64,000 nucleotides of DNA from contig CAVUHX010000048.1 in assembly GCA_963741405.1 (NCBI GenBank), positions 45,676-109,675 of the forward strand, read 5' to 3'. Below the pieces are notes generated by a model that ran no database searches, was not told the origin of the DNA, and saw only the letters and a program-made list of their open reading frames with translations. Below are positions 1 to 11,035 of the stretch, in pieces; positions within the stretch are counted from its first letter, which is position 1, and every line of letters begins with the position of its first letter. The position numbers and the translations under genes are program-made. Source of the stretch: Roseiarcus sp963741405. Lineage in GTDB: Bacteria; Pseudomonadota; Alphaproteobacteria; Rhizobiales; Beijerinckiaceae.

Positions 1-1
1 T

Positions 2-775
2 CTTACTCAATTAGCCAAGACACGGCGCGCGTTGTTTGTTGAAGGAAAAGACTTTCAAGTGATAGGAAAATTTGCACGAAAACTTGGCGCGATTACACTC
101 GGCAACCGGACCGATTTTGCTGTCATACCTGTGGAAGGCTTCAACCCGGAGCGCGTGCGGAATTTGAAGGCAGGCATAGAGGTCACGTTGGGCGTAAAAA
201 TCGTCTCTTCTGTGATCTTGGACAGAGATTACCGCTGCGATGACGAATGCGCCGCACTCGGCTTGGAATGCAAGGAGTACTGCGATTACGTCATAATACA
301 CAAGTGCAAGGAAGTTGAGAACTTCCTTCTGGTTCCGAATGCAATTGATCGCGCCGCGGCTCAGAGAATTGCAGATCGCGCGCGGCGGCTTGGAGAACCT
401 TCAGCTTACGAAGGAAGCGCGCTTGACATGCTGGAGAAGTTCGCTTCAGAGAAAAAGAGCTACGTCGCGTCTCAGCTAATCACATACCGAAGGCACTTTG
501 AACGCGCGAGAAAAGCTGGCCTTCATGACGCGACTTTGGTTGAGATGGCGTTGACCTCATTTGAAAAACAATGGGCAGAGCCCTCTACTCGCCTGGCGAT
601 GATTTCCGGGAAGGACGCAATCAGCAGCGTGAATAAGCAATTGCAGGAGAAATATGGGATTAATATCACTGAATCCTCGATTATTGACGCTATGCGCCCG
701 GCAGAAATTTCCCCGGAAATGAAAGAGTTAATTCACGTGCTCGGGGAGTTTGCTGCAAAGAGACCCGGTATGTAG
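2..775 (+). CDS. OLD-family ATP-dependent endonuclease, C-terminal TOPRIM part (5' end outside window)
   Basis: The frame is open from the first bases of the window, so this is the 3' part of a larger gene. An internal TTG at 32 could be mistaken for the start, but codons upstream of it are coherent. The visible part opens with a TOPRIM signature, a hydrophobic strand followed by VEGKDF (catalytic Glu). About 60 residues later comes ILDRDYR, the acidic DxD-like metal-binding element. The rest is a helical C-terminal region. Proteins with an N-terminal ABC-type ATPase and this TOPRIM domain are OLD nucleases, some of which act in phage defence (GajA of Gabija, for example). The ATPase half and any partner gene lie outside, so a defence role is inference. 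Confidence 0.72.
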   Translation, partial: LTQLAKTRRALFVEGKDFQVIGKFARKLGAITLGNRTDFAVIPVEGFNPERVRNLKAGIEVTLGVKIVSSVILDRDYRCDDECAALGLECKEYCDYVIIHKCKEVENFLLVPNAIDRAAAQRIADRARRLGEPSAYEGSALDMLEKFASEKKSYVASQLITYRRHFERARKAGLHDATLVEMALTSFEKQWAEPSTRLAMISGKDAISSVNKQLQEKYGINITESSIIDAMRPAEISPEMKELIHVLGEFAAKRPGM

Positions 776-906
776 GCGGACTTCTGATGCTGATTACCTT
801 CCATTTAAAGATTGATCGCTTCAAAGTCGGCGCTAGTCTAGGTTTATTGCCGCCGTTGGCATTATAAACGGTGTGCACGCTGCTGTCAAGAGGGAACGGG
901 GGCAGG

Positions 907-1791
907 TTAACGAAAAGCAAGTCGCTCAAGCGGTCCTTTATATTTGTTGATCAAAGTCAGTGGGTCATCCAATCCATTGAAAAAAGACTGCAAATCATAT
1001 CCGTGACGAGCGTCCAATTTAGACGCTTCCCTAACAATCTTAATGTCCTTTTCGCTTATTTGCTTTGACCATCCATGAAAACCGATGTGCGCAATTCTTT
1101 TTGGCCCGACCAGGGGCGCTCCATCAAATCCTAGAAACCGAATCAGATCTATCCTATTCCCGTTTGGGTTCTCTATACGTAATCATCTGCGATTTAGAAT
1201 TTGATTTAATTGATTATAAGTTATGATTTTAGATTTTAGTTCGATATTTCTTGTGTCTCGCTTCAAAAAATGCGATATTATTGCAATATCTTTGTCTGAT
1301 TCGTTCGCGAAAACCACACCGTCCAATTTATATTGTTCTAGATTATTGTCGGCAATTGCAACGGTAAAATCTTCATACTGACGATCAGAAATAGTAGGTG
1401 TTCTACCGATCTTTTGAAGATGCAATATCGATGTCAAGAACGCAGTGCGCTTGTTTGCGTCATAAAATGGATGGTTCTTTATTAGGCCAAACATCAATGT
1501 GGCGCATATATCAATTCTGTTTGACCATTTTGGTTTACCGCCAAACTCTACGAACTGCCTTGTCAAAGCAGAGTGAAGTAGATTTAAGTCTTTCGGACCA
1601 ACGCCTCCAATGCCCTCCCCTACAGCGAGAAAATAGTCTGCTAGCAAGAAATGGGCCTCCATGACTTCATGAATTCCGATGGTCACCTTACCATAGTAAG
1701 GGTCACCCGGTCCAATTAATTTAGTTAGTCGTTCGTATTCGGCTCTTATATTATTATTCTTGATAATTATGTCGTTCAAGGCACCCGCCAT
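907..1791 (-). pseudogene. Fic/Doc-family protein interrupted by an in-frame TGA
   Basis: The first 202 codons encode a Doc-like Fic domain with the active-site motif HPFYDANKR, the AMP- or phosphate-transferring Fic loop. A TGA at 1183-1185 ends this frame. The same frame continues without a shift for 91 more codons to a TAA at 907-909. It keeps a protein-like sequence (RIENPNGNRIDLI, later SFFNGLDDPL and KYKGPLERLAF) that resembles the C-terminal domain I know from long death-on-curing proteins. The simplest reading is a GGA-to-TGA nonsense change in a protein of about 294 residues. The gene has lower GC than its neighbours and sits next to an OLD nuclease gene, suggesting acquired DNA. The Fic core is intact, so a truncated active protein is possible. 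Confidence 0.7.
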
Positions 1792-1853
1792 TTAGCTTTT
1801 CTTGGTTAGTCTTCGTCGCCGGCGATTTTGCCGACGAATGCAATTACTCTCCC

Positions 1854-3577
<1,724 letters not shown>

Positions 3578-3581
<4 letters not shown>

Positions 3582-3973
3582 GGCACGGGGGAGAAGGAGG
3601 GGGAATCGAGCGCTGCGACGTCGAAGGTGGCCGTCGAGGCGCAGCCGAGCTCGGCGTTGATCTCGGCGAGGAAATAGTCGGGGAAATCGGCCTTGCCGGC
3701 GCGGTAGGCGGCGACCGCCCGCTCCACGGCGCGGCGATCGGGAATAGAGAGGTCGTCCGCCGACAGGACTTCCTCGATCAGACGCGCCACTTCAGCGCGG
3801 CTCCGCTTCATTTTCTTCGCCAGCGCCCACGCGAATTCGGCGATCACGACGGAATTGACGAGGCACAGCTCATCCGCCGTCGCCGCGTCCACCAGGCGAC
3901 GCACGCGCTTGCACTGATCGGGATCGTCCTCGACGAACAGGCGCAGCAGGACATTGGTGTCGAGACCGATCAT
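3578..3973 (-). CDS. vapC: VapC-type PIN-domain toxin
   Basis: The 131-residue protein begins MIGLDTNVLLRLFVEDD, the first PIN-domain motif with its metal-binding Asp. It continues with a conserved acidic residue in VVIAEF and a C-terminal DYFLAEIN/TATFD segment supplying the remaining acidic residues. PIN toxins are RNases that cut tRNA or rRNA. The ATG at 3973 overlaps the upstream AbrB-like antitoxin by 4 bp. The stop at 3578-3580 overlaps the putative GTG of ureC, so the pair is translationally embedded in the urease operon. The vapC name is by domain and arrangement; the target is unknown. Confidence 0.85.
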
Positions 3974-4275
3974 CCGCCGCGGCTTCTTCGGTCGCGCTCC
4001 TCCATCGCGATGGCGATGGCTTCGTCGATCGTCTTGTCGAGGTCCATGCCCGCCTCGCCGGCGCAAAAGGCGTTGGCGCGGGCGATGTCGACGATCCGGC
4101 GGCGCTTCCGCGCTTCGAGCCGGATCGACCCGTCCGGCGCCTGCACGAAACGCAGCCGGTCGCCGGCCGAGATGTCGAGCGCCTTGCGCAAGTCGTTCGG
4201 CACCGTGACCTGGCCTTTGCTGGTGACAGTCGCCTCGCCGAAGTCGTGTTCGACGGCGGCTCGCTTGGCAGTCAT
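3970..4275 (-). CDS. vapB: AbrB/MazE-type antitoxin of the VapBC pair
   Basis: The 101-residue protein has a SpoVT/AbrB swapped-hairpin DNA-binding domain: TVTSKGQVTVPNDLRKALDI, then GDRLRF and GSIRLEAR. A C-terminal helical tail (DLDKTIDEAIAIAMEERD) is the usual toxin-binding part. Its last 4 bp overlap the vapC start, the classic coupling of antitoxin and toxin. Such proteins repress their own promoter, and the 139 bp upstream, before ureAB, could hold that promoter. Because it lies between ureAB and ureC, AbrB-type autoregulation could also influence ureC expression; that is inference. Confidence 0.85.
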   Translation of the reverse strand: MTAKRAAVEHDFGEATVTSKGQVTVPNDLRKALDISAGDRLRFVQAPDGSIRLEARKRRRIVDIARANAFCAGEAGMDLDKTIDEAIAIAMEERDRRSRGG

Positions 4276-4414
4276 CGGAGCACCTCACCGCTTCTTACTT
4301 CTCACAATGTAAGGAGGACGCATTCGTAAGGCAACTTATCGACTTCGAGCCCTGTCCCACGGGCTTCCGTCGCAGGACGGGCGTTTTTCCGAACGCCCTG
4401 CGCGGGAGGGGACG

Positions 4415-5035
<621 letters not shown>

Positions 5036-5665
5036 GAGCCTGCCTCGTAGACCGATTTCTTCTGCAATGAAGCCCTGTTCTTCATGCTTCAAGATGCAGA
5101 CTTGCTGATGCTACGGACAAAAAGCAAGTCCCGCGCCTCCTCCTGTCCGTCACAGACGTTCAGAACTCCTTCGCTCGGGGCGATTTGACCAGAATGCCCC
5201 TTCAATTCTTCCCGTCCTTGCAGCCGGTCGCGTGCATGCGGAAGAGGCCGGGACAGGCCGCACGTCAGGCGCGAGATATCCCTGCTCGCCCGCCTAGGGA
5301 ATTCTCGTGGAAGCGCCTCAAATCCCTTGGCTTTTCGCGACGGTTTTCCGAGAATCGGCCGAAATGCGGGAAGTTCCCAGCTTTTTTCCCTCACATGGGG
5401 CGTTTCCGGTCAAGGGTGATTTTCATTTCGGCATTTTGGGTTCTCCTTTGGGTTTGGATCCGAAGCGTGAGCCCGTTTTTCGCCATGCAGCCTTGATGGC
5501 CGCATCACCTCACATCCGGTTGAGCCTGGGCTCGGACCATAATCCCTCATGCTCGAGGGCATCGGGCTCGGGTTGGCGGGACCATCCTGTTGAGCGGCGT
5601 GTTTCAGCCAAGGGAAAACACCGGTCACCGCCCGCCCGGATCCGGCGAAGCCAATATTCAGCTTC
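5036..5665 (+). other. Intergenic region between ureAB and the IS110 element
   Basis: About 630 bp with no open frame that looks like protein on either strand. It separates the urease genes from the IS110 transposase. Part of it is probably the non-coding end of the insertion sequence, but I could not define a boundary by a target-site duplication. Confidence 0.4.
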
Positions 5666-5737
5666 GCTGGAATGGGTGGGGTGGGTTAAGCCATTGCTGA
5701 GGTGGATTGAGCCCTCGCTGGAGCGGGTCGAGCCATT
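5666..5737 (+). repeat. Three tandem imperfect repeats next to the IS110 transposase stop
   Basis: Three direct units begin at 5666, 5696 and 5717. The second is GCTGAGGTGGATTGAGCCC and the third is GCTGGAGCGGGTCGAGCC. The first has the same ends but carries about 9 extra bases. They sit immediately beyond the transposase stop codon, in the non-coding end of the element where IS110 elements keep recombination or bridge-RNA sequences. That they belong to the element is inference from position. Confidence 0.55.
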
Positions 5738-5740
5738 GGA

Positions 5741-6904
5741 TCATGCCGCCTTGAGCTCGGCGCCCTCGGGAACGACGCCCTGGGTGACATAGCGCCACAG
5801 GGCGACGAGGAGTTTGCGGGCCAGCGCCACGATGGCGATCCGGCGGATTCGCCCTTTGGCGGCGCCGACCCGCGCCCGAAACCAGCGGCTCAACGCCGAG
5901 TTGGGCTGATGACGCAGCCACGACCAGGCAAGCTCGATCATGGTTCGGCGCAGGCGGTGATTGCCCGACTTCGAGATGCCTTGATCCCGTTCGATGCTCC
6001 CGCTCTGCCAGGGACTGGGCGCCAATCCGCCGTAAGCCCCTACCTGGCGTCGGTTGGCGAAGCGGCGAAACAACGCTTCCAGCCACAGGAGCGAGGCGAA
6101 CTCAGGGCCGATGCCCTTGAGCTTGATGAGCACGCCGGCGGGAGTGTCCGGCTTCTCGACTTCCGTATGGACCAGCGCGTCGCGGGCGCGTTCGACCGTA
6201 GCCAGTTGCGTCGTCACCACCGCTATCCGATCGAGTTCCCGGAGGATTTCCGCCTTCAGCAGCGGCGGCAGAGGACGGCCGTCGCCGGTCCGCAGCGCTT
6301 CAAGCCGTTCAAGACAATCGCGCCGAAGCGGATTGTAATCCCGGACGCCCTGGCCGCTGAGCAGCCCCCGGATCCGATTGGTATGCTGAATGCGTTCCTT
6401 GACCAGCGTGCCGCGCTCACGCGTCAGACGCCGGCGATCCTCGTCTTCCGGGCTCGGCGCCTGAACCATGGAACAGACCCGCCGCTCACCCCGACCCCAG
6501 GCCATCAGCGTCCGCAACAGTGTCTCGCCGTCGATCGAATCGGTCTTGGCCCGCCGATGCCGCCGCGCGACCGCGATCGAACCCGCATCGACGACATGGC
6601 TCTCGATCCCGTTCGCGAGCAGCAGCCGATGAATCCAGAACCCGTCCAGTCCCGCTTCCTGAATAACCACCGTCTTGATCGCAACGCCGTAGCGCTCCTC
6701 GGCCTTCCCCCGCCACCGCGAAAGAAGGCCGAGCAAACAGCCGCCGTTTCCTCCTTCAACTGTATGCCTGGAAAACTTCTCGCTGCCCGGACTGTTCATC
6801 GTCACAACCCATTTCGATTTGCTCAATTCGAGCGAGGCGAACAACGTGATCGCATTCGCTCGGACGGTGGCCGCGACAACGGTCGCAGAGGGGACGGACT
6901 CCAT
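5741..6904 (-). CDS. IS110-family transposase
   Basis: The 387-residue protein has the IS110 two-domain layout. The N-terminal RuvC-like DEDD half contains FASLELSKSKWVV, a DGFWIHRLL segment and an AKTDSIDGETLL segment. The C-terminal Transposase_20 half contains LKGIGPEFASLLWLE, RRQVGAYGGLAPSPW and GISKSGNHRLRR, with the conserved Ser. It is full length with no disruption, so the element may be active. IS110 recombinases act on circular intermediates guided by a structured RNA from the non-coding end, leaving no long inverted repeats; none were seen here. Confidence 0.93.
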   Translation of the reverse strand: MESVPSATVVAATVRANAITLFASLELSKSKWVVTMNSPGSEKFSRHTVEGGNGGCLLGLLSRWRGKAEERYGVAIKTVVIQEAGLDGFWIHRLLLANGIESHVVDAGSIAVARRHRRAKTDSIDGETLLRTLMAWGRGERRVCSMVQAPSPEDEDRRRLTRERGTLVKERIQHTNRIRGLLSGQGVRDYNPLRRDCLERLEALRTGDGRPLPPLLKAEILRELDRIAVVTTQLATVERARDALVHTEVEKPDTPAGVLIKLKGIGPEFASLLWLEALFRRFANRRQVGAYGGLAPSPWQSGSIERDQGISKSGNHRLRRTMIELAWSWLRHQPNSALSRWFRARVGAAKGRIRRIAIVALARKLLVALWRYVTQGVVPEGAELKAA

Positions 6905-7377
6905 CGGTTGCCTCCATGCTGGTGTGGAAGCTCAGCCTACCAAGTCCGGCCGCCGTCCACCCGCATAGGATCTGTTACCAGGGAGAAACAGGGAGAATTC
7001 CCCGCCGGAGAGGTTGACCCCGCGCCGGGCTCGAGACCAGTTACGCCTGGATCTTGACAATCGGGATGAAGGGCGGATTTTCGAATACGCGTCGTATTGA
7101 ACCTCCGTCCTCGCCGTGAAATCCGACCCCGGATTCGAGTCAACCTGGAATCATCCCGCTCGAACGCGCGGTATCCCTCCCCGGCCGCGCGAAAGAGGGA
7201 GAAAGGGAGCGGCGGAGGCGCTGAAGCGGGTCGGCTGGCGCCGCCTTTCGGAGAGCGCCAATGAGCTCTGCGACAGCCATGCGACTATAAGCGCGATTGT
7301 AAAACAGCGCCTTGAGGCATACGTTGATCCGAAATCGGTGTGGCCGTCTCGGCGCCGTTCGGGGGGGAAGTTGGCTT
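6905..7377 (+). other. Upstream flank of the IS110 transposase and phaZ leader
   Basis: About 470 bp without a convincing gene. The part next to the transposase start is likely the other end of the IS. The GC-rich remainder precedes phaZ. The A/T-richer segment near 7285-7330 could hold the phaZ promoter, but I see no clear consensus. Confidence 0.35.
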
Positions 7378-8694
7378 ATGTTCCGAAGCTATTCCTACCA
7401 GTTTTACGAAATGGCGCATGCGGCGCTTTCTCCAGCGCGTGCGGTGTCAGACGCGGCCCATTTCGTCTTCCGCAATCCGTGGAACCCGCTGGCGAACACG
7501 CCGCTCGGCAAGAACATTTCCGCGGGCGCCGAACTGTTCGAGCGCATGACCCGCCGCTACGGCAAGCCGACTTTCGGTCTCGACGAGATGGAAGTCGGCG
7601 GCGTGGTCTATCCGGTTCTCGAGGACGTCGTCTGGAGCCGGCCGTTCTGCAGTCTCCTGCGCTTCGTCCGGCCTGATTATCCTCCCGCGCACGAGCAGCC
7701 GAAGTTACTGATCGTCGCTCCGATGTCGGGCCATTACGCGACCCTGTTGCGCGGCACGGTCGAGGCTTTCCTGCCCCATTGCGACGTCTATATCACGGAT
7801 TGGGTGGATGCGCGCATGGTTCCGCTCGCGGTCGGAACGTTCGATCTCGACGATTACATCGATTATCTGCGCGCCATGCTCGATCACCTCGGGCCCGGCG
7901 TCCATACGCTCGGCGTCTGCCAGCCGTCCGTGCCCCTTCTCGCCGCAGTTGCGGTGATGGAGGCGAACGGCGACACAAACGCGCCCGCGAGCATGACGCT
8001 GATGGGGGGCCCGATCGACACGAGGCGCAGCCCGACCGAGGTCAACAAGCTGGCGGAGCGGCGCGGCGTGGAATGGTTCCGTCGCAACTGCCTGCATACG
8101 GCGCCCTTCCCCTATCCGGGGATCGGCCGTCAGGTCTACCCGGGCTTCCTGCAGCTTTCCGGCTTCATGGCGATGAACCTCGACCGCCATGTCAACGCCC
8201 ATCTCGAGATGTTCAACCATCTGGTGGACGGCGACGGCAACTCGGCCGAGAAGCATCGCGACTTCTACGACGAGTATCTCGCCGTGATGGATCTCGACGC
8301 GGCCTATTACATGCAGACGGTCGAGACGGTGTTTATTCGACATTCCCTGCCGAAGGGCGAAATGATGCATCGTGGGCAACTCGTCGACCTGATGGCGATC
8401 CGCAATTGCGGCCTGATGACGGTCGAGGGCGAGAAGGACGATATTTCCGGCGTCGGGCAGACCTATGCGGCGCAGGACCTTTGCGTGAACATTCCCGCAG
8501 AGAAAAGGTTGCATTACCTGCAGACCGACGTCGGGCACTACGGCGTGTTCAATGGCACGCGCTTCAAGAAAGAGATCGCCCCGCGCATCCGCAAATTCAT
8601 GGCCGCGATCGACACTCCCCCTGCGAAGCCGAATGGCGCGAGGGCGAACGGAGCGAAGGCGCCGCGCGCGAAGCTGGCGACGGTTGACGCTTAA
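7378..8694 (+). CDS. phaZ: Intracellular polyhydroxyalkanoate depolymerase
   Basis: The 438-residue protein degrades native PHB granules in the cytoplasm, releasing hydroxybutyrate units. It has the PHB_depo_C architecture: an N-terminal MFRSYSYQFYEMAHA segment, and a lipase-box-like GVCQPS with Cys near residue 181 as nucleophile, as in Ralstonia PhaZ1. Later come an Asp-bearing EGEKDDIS motif and a His-bearing DVGHYGVF motif completing the triad. The start ATG 7378 is preceded by a purine-rich GGGGGGGAAG. An upstream in-frame start at 7312 would add 22 residues that do not fit the family. The Ala/Pro/Lys-rich C-terminal tail is nonconserved. Confidence 0.95.
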   Translation: MFRSYSYQFYEMAHAALSPARAVSDAAHFVFRNPWNPLANTPLGKNISAGAELFERMTRRYGKPTFGLDEMEVGGVVYPVLEDVVWSRPFCSLLRFVRPDYPPAHEQPKLLIVAPMSGHYATLLRGTVEAFLPHCDVYITDWVDARMVPLAVGTFDLDDYIDYLRAMLDHLGPGVHTLGVCQPSVPLLAAVAVMEANGDTNAPASMTLMGGPIDTRRSPTEVNKLAERRGVEWFRRNCLHTAPFPYPGIGRQVYPGFLQLSGFMAMNLDRHVNAHLEMFNHLVDGDGNSAEKHRDFYDEYLAVMDLDAAYYMQTVETVFIRHSLPKGEMMHRGQLVDLMAIRNCGLMTVEGEKDDISGVGQTYAAQDLCVNIPAEKRLHYLQTDVGHYGVFNGTRFKKEIAPRIRKFMAAIDTPPAKPNGARANGAKAPRAKLATVDA

Positions 8695-8821
8695 GGCGGA
8701 GCGACGAGGCTTTCGTGCGTCGTCGCGCGCGAGGTTGACATTTACCGCGATCAAGGATTCGCAACGCGGCGCGCCTCGAGCGTGCTAGCGTCTTCGTCCG
8801 ACTGGCGAAGGATGGCGGACC

Positions 8822-9334
8822 GTGGGCGGGAGAGCGGCGACTGCAGCCTTGCAGATCTTTCTGTGCGCGGCGCTCGGCGAACCCGCCGAGGCGGGCCGAA
8901 TGGTCGGCTACGCCTCAGGCTATCCCGCGGGCTCGATTCTCATCAGCCAGTCCGCCCGAGAGCTCTACCTCATTGTCGATGCGCGGACGGCGATCGCCTA
9001 TCCGGTCGCGGTCGCAAAGCCCGGCAAGGAGTGGAGCGGGCCGGCGCGCGTCCAGGCCAAATACATCGAGCCCGCCTGGTCGCCGCCGGATTCGGTCAAG
9101 CACGACCATCCCGAATTGCCCGATCTCATTCCGGGCGGTTCGCCCCATAACCCGATGGGAGCGCGAGCCATCACGCTCGACCGCGACGAGATCGCAATTC
9201 ACGGCTCCACCAGCGCCATGCGCGCCTCGATCGGCAGGGCGGCGTCGTATGGCTGCATCCGGATGCTGAACGAGGACGTGATCGATCTCTTCGACCGGAT
9301 CTCGGTCGGCGCTCCGGTCGTGATGACCCGGTGA
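8822..9334 (+). CDS. L,D-transpeptidase (YkuD domain), exported
   Basis: The 170-residue protein starts at GTG with a short hydrophobic leader ending near residue 25 (LCAALGEPAEAG), suggesting export. The YkuD catalytic signature is complete: HGS near residue 127 and SYGCIRM with the active-site Cys near residue 145. ErfK/YbiS/YcfS-type enzymes cross-link peptidoglycan through 3-3 bonds or attach proteins to it. It is a single gene, 127 bp after phaZ and convergent with the next gene. Confidence 0.92.
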   Translation: MGGRAATAALQIFLCAALGEPAEAGRMVGYASGYPAGSILISQSARELYLIVDARTAIAYPVAVAKPGKEWSGPARVQAKYIEPAWSPPDSVKHDHPELPDLIPGGSPHNPMGARAITLDRDEIAIHGSTSAMRASIGRAASYGCIRMLNEDVIDLFDRISVGAPVVMTR

Positions 9335-9341
9335 GGCGGTT

Positions 9342-9563
9342 TCAGAAGTCGCTGGCGATGCCTTTGACTTCCCAGTCGCCGTACCGGACCGGGTCCGGCC
9401 CCCCTCGGCCGTCGACTTCGCGCGGTCGGTCCGGTTCGGGCAGCGCGCGACGCGCCTCGGCCTCCGCCAGCGCCCGTCGGGCGGCCGGCGTTAGCACGCG
9501 TCGGTCGGGCGCCATCGGCGCCTCGTCCGGTCGGGCCCTGGTCGCGCCGTTGCCTGCGCTCAT
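9342..9563 (-). CDS. DUF1674 protein, homologous to succinate dehydrogenase assembly factor 4
   Basis: The 73-residue protein ends with EVDGRGGPDPVRYGDWEVKG, the DUF1674 signature also found in the mitochondrial SDHAF4 that helps assemble flavinylated SdhA. An Ala/Arg-rich helix (TPAARRALAEAEARRAL) precedes it. I start it at ATG 9563; an upstream in-frame ATG would add 20 residues of low quality. No sdh genes are nearby, so a role in complex II assembly rests on family knowledge alone. Confidence 0.85.
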   Translation of the reverse strand: MSAGNGATRARPDEAPMAPDRRVLTPAARRALAEAEARRALPEPDRPREVDGRGGPDPVRYGDWEVKGIASDF

Positions 9564-9668
9564 GATCGCCTCCGTTGCCGTCCTACAACCCGTGAATCCA
9601 TTGGCGCGCCGTTCAGAGAGCAAACCACCTTCGAACTCGCGTGCCGGCGAGTGCGGTTCAGCCTGCCG

Positions 9669-10385
9669 CTATAGTCGATCCAGATTTCTGCTTCGTTGCG
9701 CGTCCGCCAAGGCCCCCGGTTCGACCAGCAGACCCTGTCGCTCGTATCGGCCGCGGGCCCTGCTGAAACGCACCACGACAGCACACCGGGCGCTCCTGGC
9801 TTTCGCGCGCCGGGTGAGCAGCGCATCGCCCGCCGGCAGAAACTCGAGATCATCGAGGCCAACGCAGCGAAGACACGCCGGGCCGGCATCCTCCATCATC
9901 AGGAAATCGCCGGCGCCGCCGCACCGATGGCATTTCCACTCTGTATGGAGTGGCTGGACAACCACCAACTCCGGAGCGCGGCTTGCCTTTTCTGCAAGGC
10001 GCTCACGCTTCTTCTCGGAAAGCTCCGGCGACACCCAATGTGTGCAGTACGCCGCCTCGATTGCGGTGTCTCCGCTTTGGCTGAAGCGCAGTGTCTGGCG
10101 CCGCGGCGTCCGTGCGACATAGTCCGTCGGGCTTGCGAACAGGTCATTCGCGGTCGCCCAGGATCGGAACAGCTGCATCGCTTCGGAGACCCGCGACGGA
10201 TTGGCCTGGACGGCTTCCTCCAGGCAATCGATCTGCCCGCGTCGCCAGCGCTCCACCGCTCCGGGATCAAGCCACCCGATCCCGACGAGAATGTCTGCGG
10301 GGGCCACAAAGCGTTTGGCGGCAAGCGCCGCTTCCGCCGCCCTGGCGACACGATCGGCAAGTTGAACCTTATTCTTCCGGCTCAT
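9669..10385 (-). CDS. Hypothetical protein with a zinc-ribbon-like Cys cluster, possibly C-terminally truncated
   Basis: The protein has about 238 residues. The N-terminal half is helical (RRGQIDCLEEAVQ, EAMQLFRSWA), followed by RTPRRQTLRFSQSGD. Near residue 152 lies a four-Cys cluster, CHRCGGAGDFLMMEDAGPAC followed by CV, which fits a zinc ribbon. After it comes LDDLEFLPAGDALLTRRA and VVVRFSRARGRYERQG. I recall related alphaproteobacterial proteins that continue into a DUF2293 domain. Here the frame ends shortly after LVEPGALADA, just before the DUF1674 gene. No function is claimed, and the start (ATG 10385 or GTG 10415) is uncertain. Confidence 0.55.
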   Translation of the reverse strand: MSRKNKVQLADRVARAAEAALAAKRFVAPADILVGIGWLDPGAVERWRRGQIDCLEEAVQANPSRVSEAMQLFRSWATANDLFASPTDYVARTPRRQTLRFSQSGDTAIEAAYCTHWVSPELSEKKRERLAEKASRAPELVVVQPLHTEWKCHRCGGAGDFLMMEDAGPACLRCVGLDDLEFLPAGDALLTRRAKARSARCAVVVRFSRARGRYERQGLLVEPGALADAQRSRNLDRL

Positions 10386-11035
10386 TCCGCGGTCGGTCTC
10401 GCTGTTGTGACCCACAACGCCGGCGGCGTGCGGCTTCCTCGATCGGGTGCGACTGGGCCCGCCGGGCGCGTCCGGCGTGGCGCTCGCGCGATACCCGACG
10501 TCGTGTTATCTTATCTTGTGCGTCGCACATGGAGCGAATCGAAGCAGAAGTGGCGCAAGCCATCTCGCGAATCCTACATGGCGAGGATCGGAAAGCCAAA
10601 GCGTCGGGGGGCTTCCGATTTTCCCGGCTTTGCGTATTGGCGTCCCCCTTCGTTCATTGGGACCGTCACCCGCACGAAGGCTTTAATCAATAGGATACTT
10701 AGTGTTACTATTGTTCTCTTCGCAAGCGATTTTGGCGCTTCTCAGAGGTTCAAGGCCATGCCGATTCAGCGGCGCGTTCGATAACTGCGAACCGCGACGT
10801 GCTGGCGTTGGTCTCCCTCGGACGGGAAGCGCGTTCCAAACCGGCGGATCTCAGCGTGCTCAAGGGACTACGTCCGGATTGATTGGCGCGGGCGAGCAGA
10901 TCAAGGACCGTCCAAGTCGAGCAAATCCATGTGTGAGCGAATAGTTCCAACATTTTAGGGACTTGCCATCGTAAGTGGTTCGGCCGGCGCCGATTGGGAA
11001 CGGTGAAGCTGCAGCAGATATCTCAGGGGATTTCG
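10386..11035 (+). other. Intergenic region upstream of the exopolysaccharide precursor operon
   Basis: About 650 bp with no open frame that reads as a protein. AT-richer stretches at about 10500-10525 and 10685-10725 could hold promoters for the divergent flanking genes. I find no repeat or RNA gene in it. Confidence 0.4.

Noticed and set aside
4276..4414. Idea that the urease and VapBC genes belong to different transcripts ended by a terminator
   Set aside because: There is a short GTCCCACGGGCTTCCGTCGC-type inverted segment, but no T-run or perfect arms, so I do not call a terminator.
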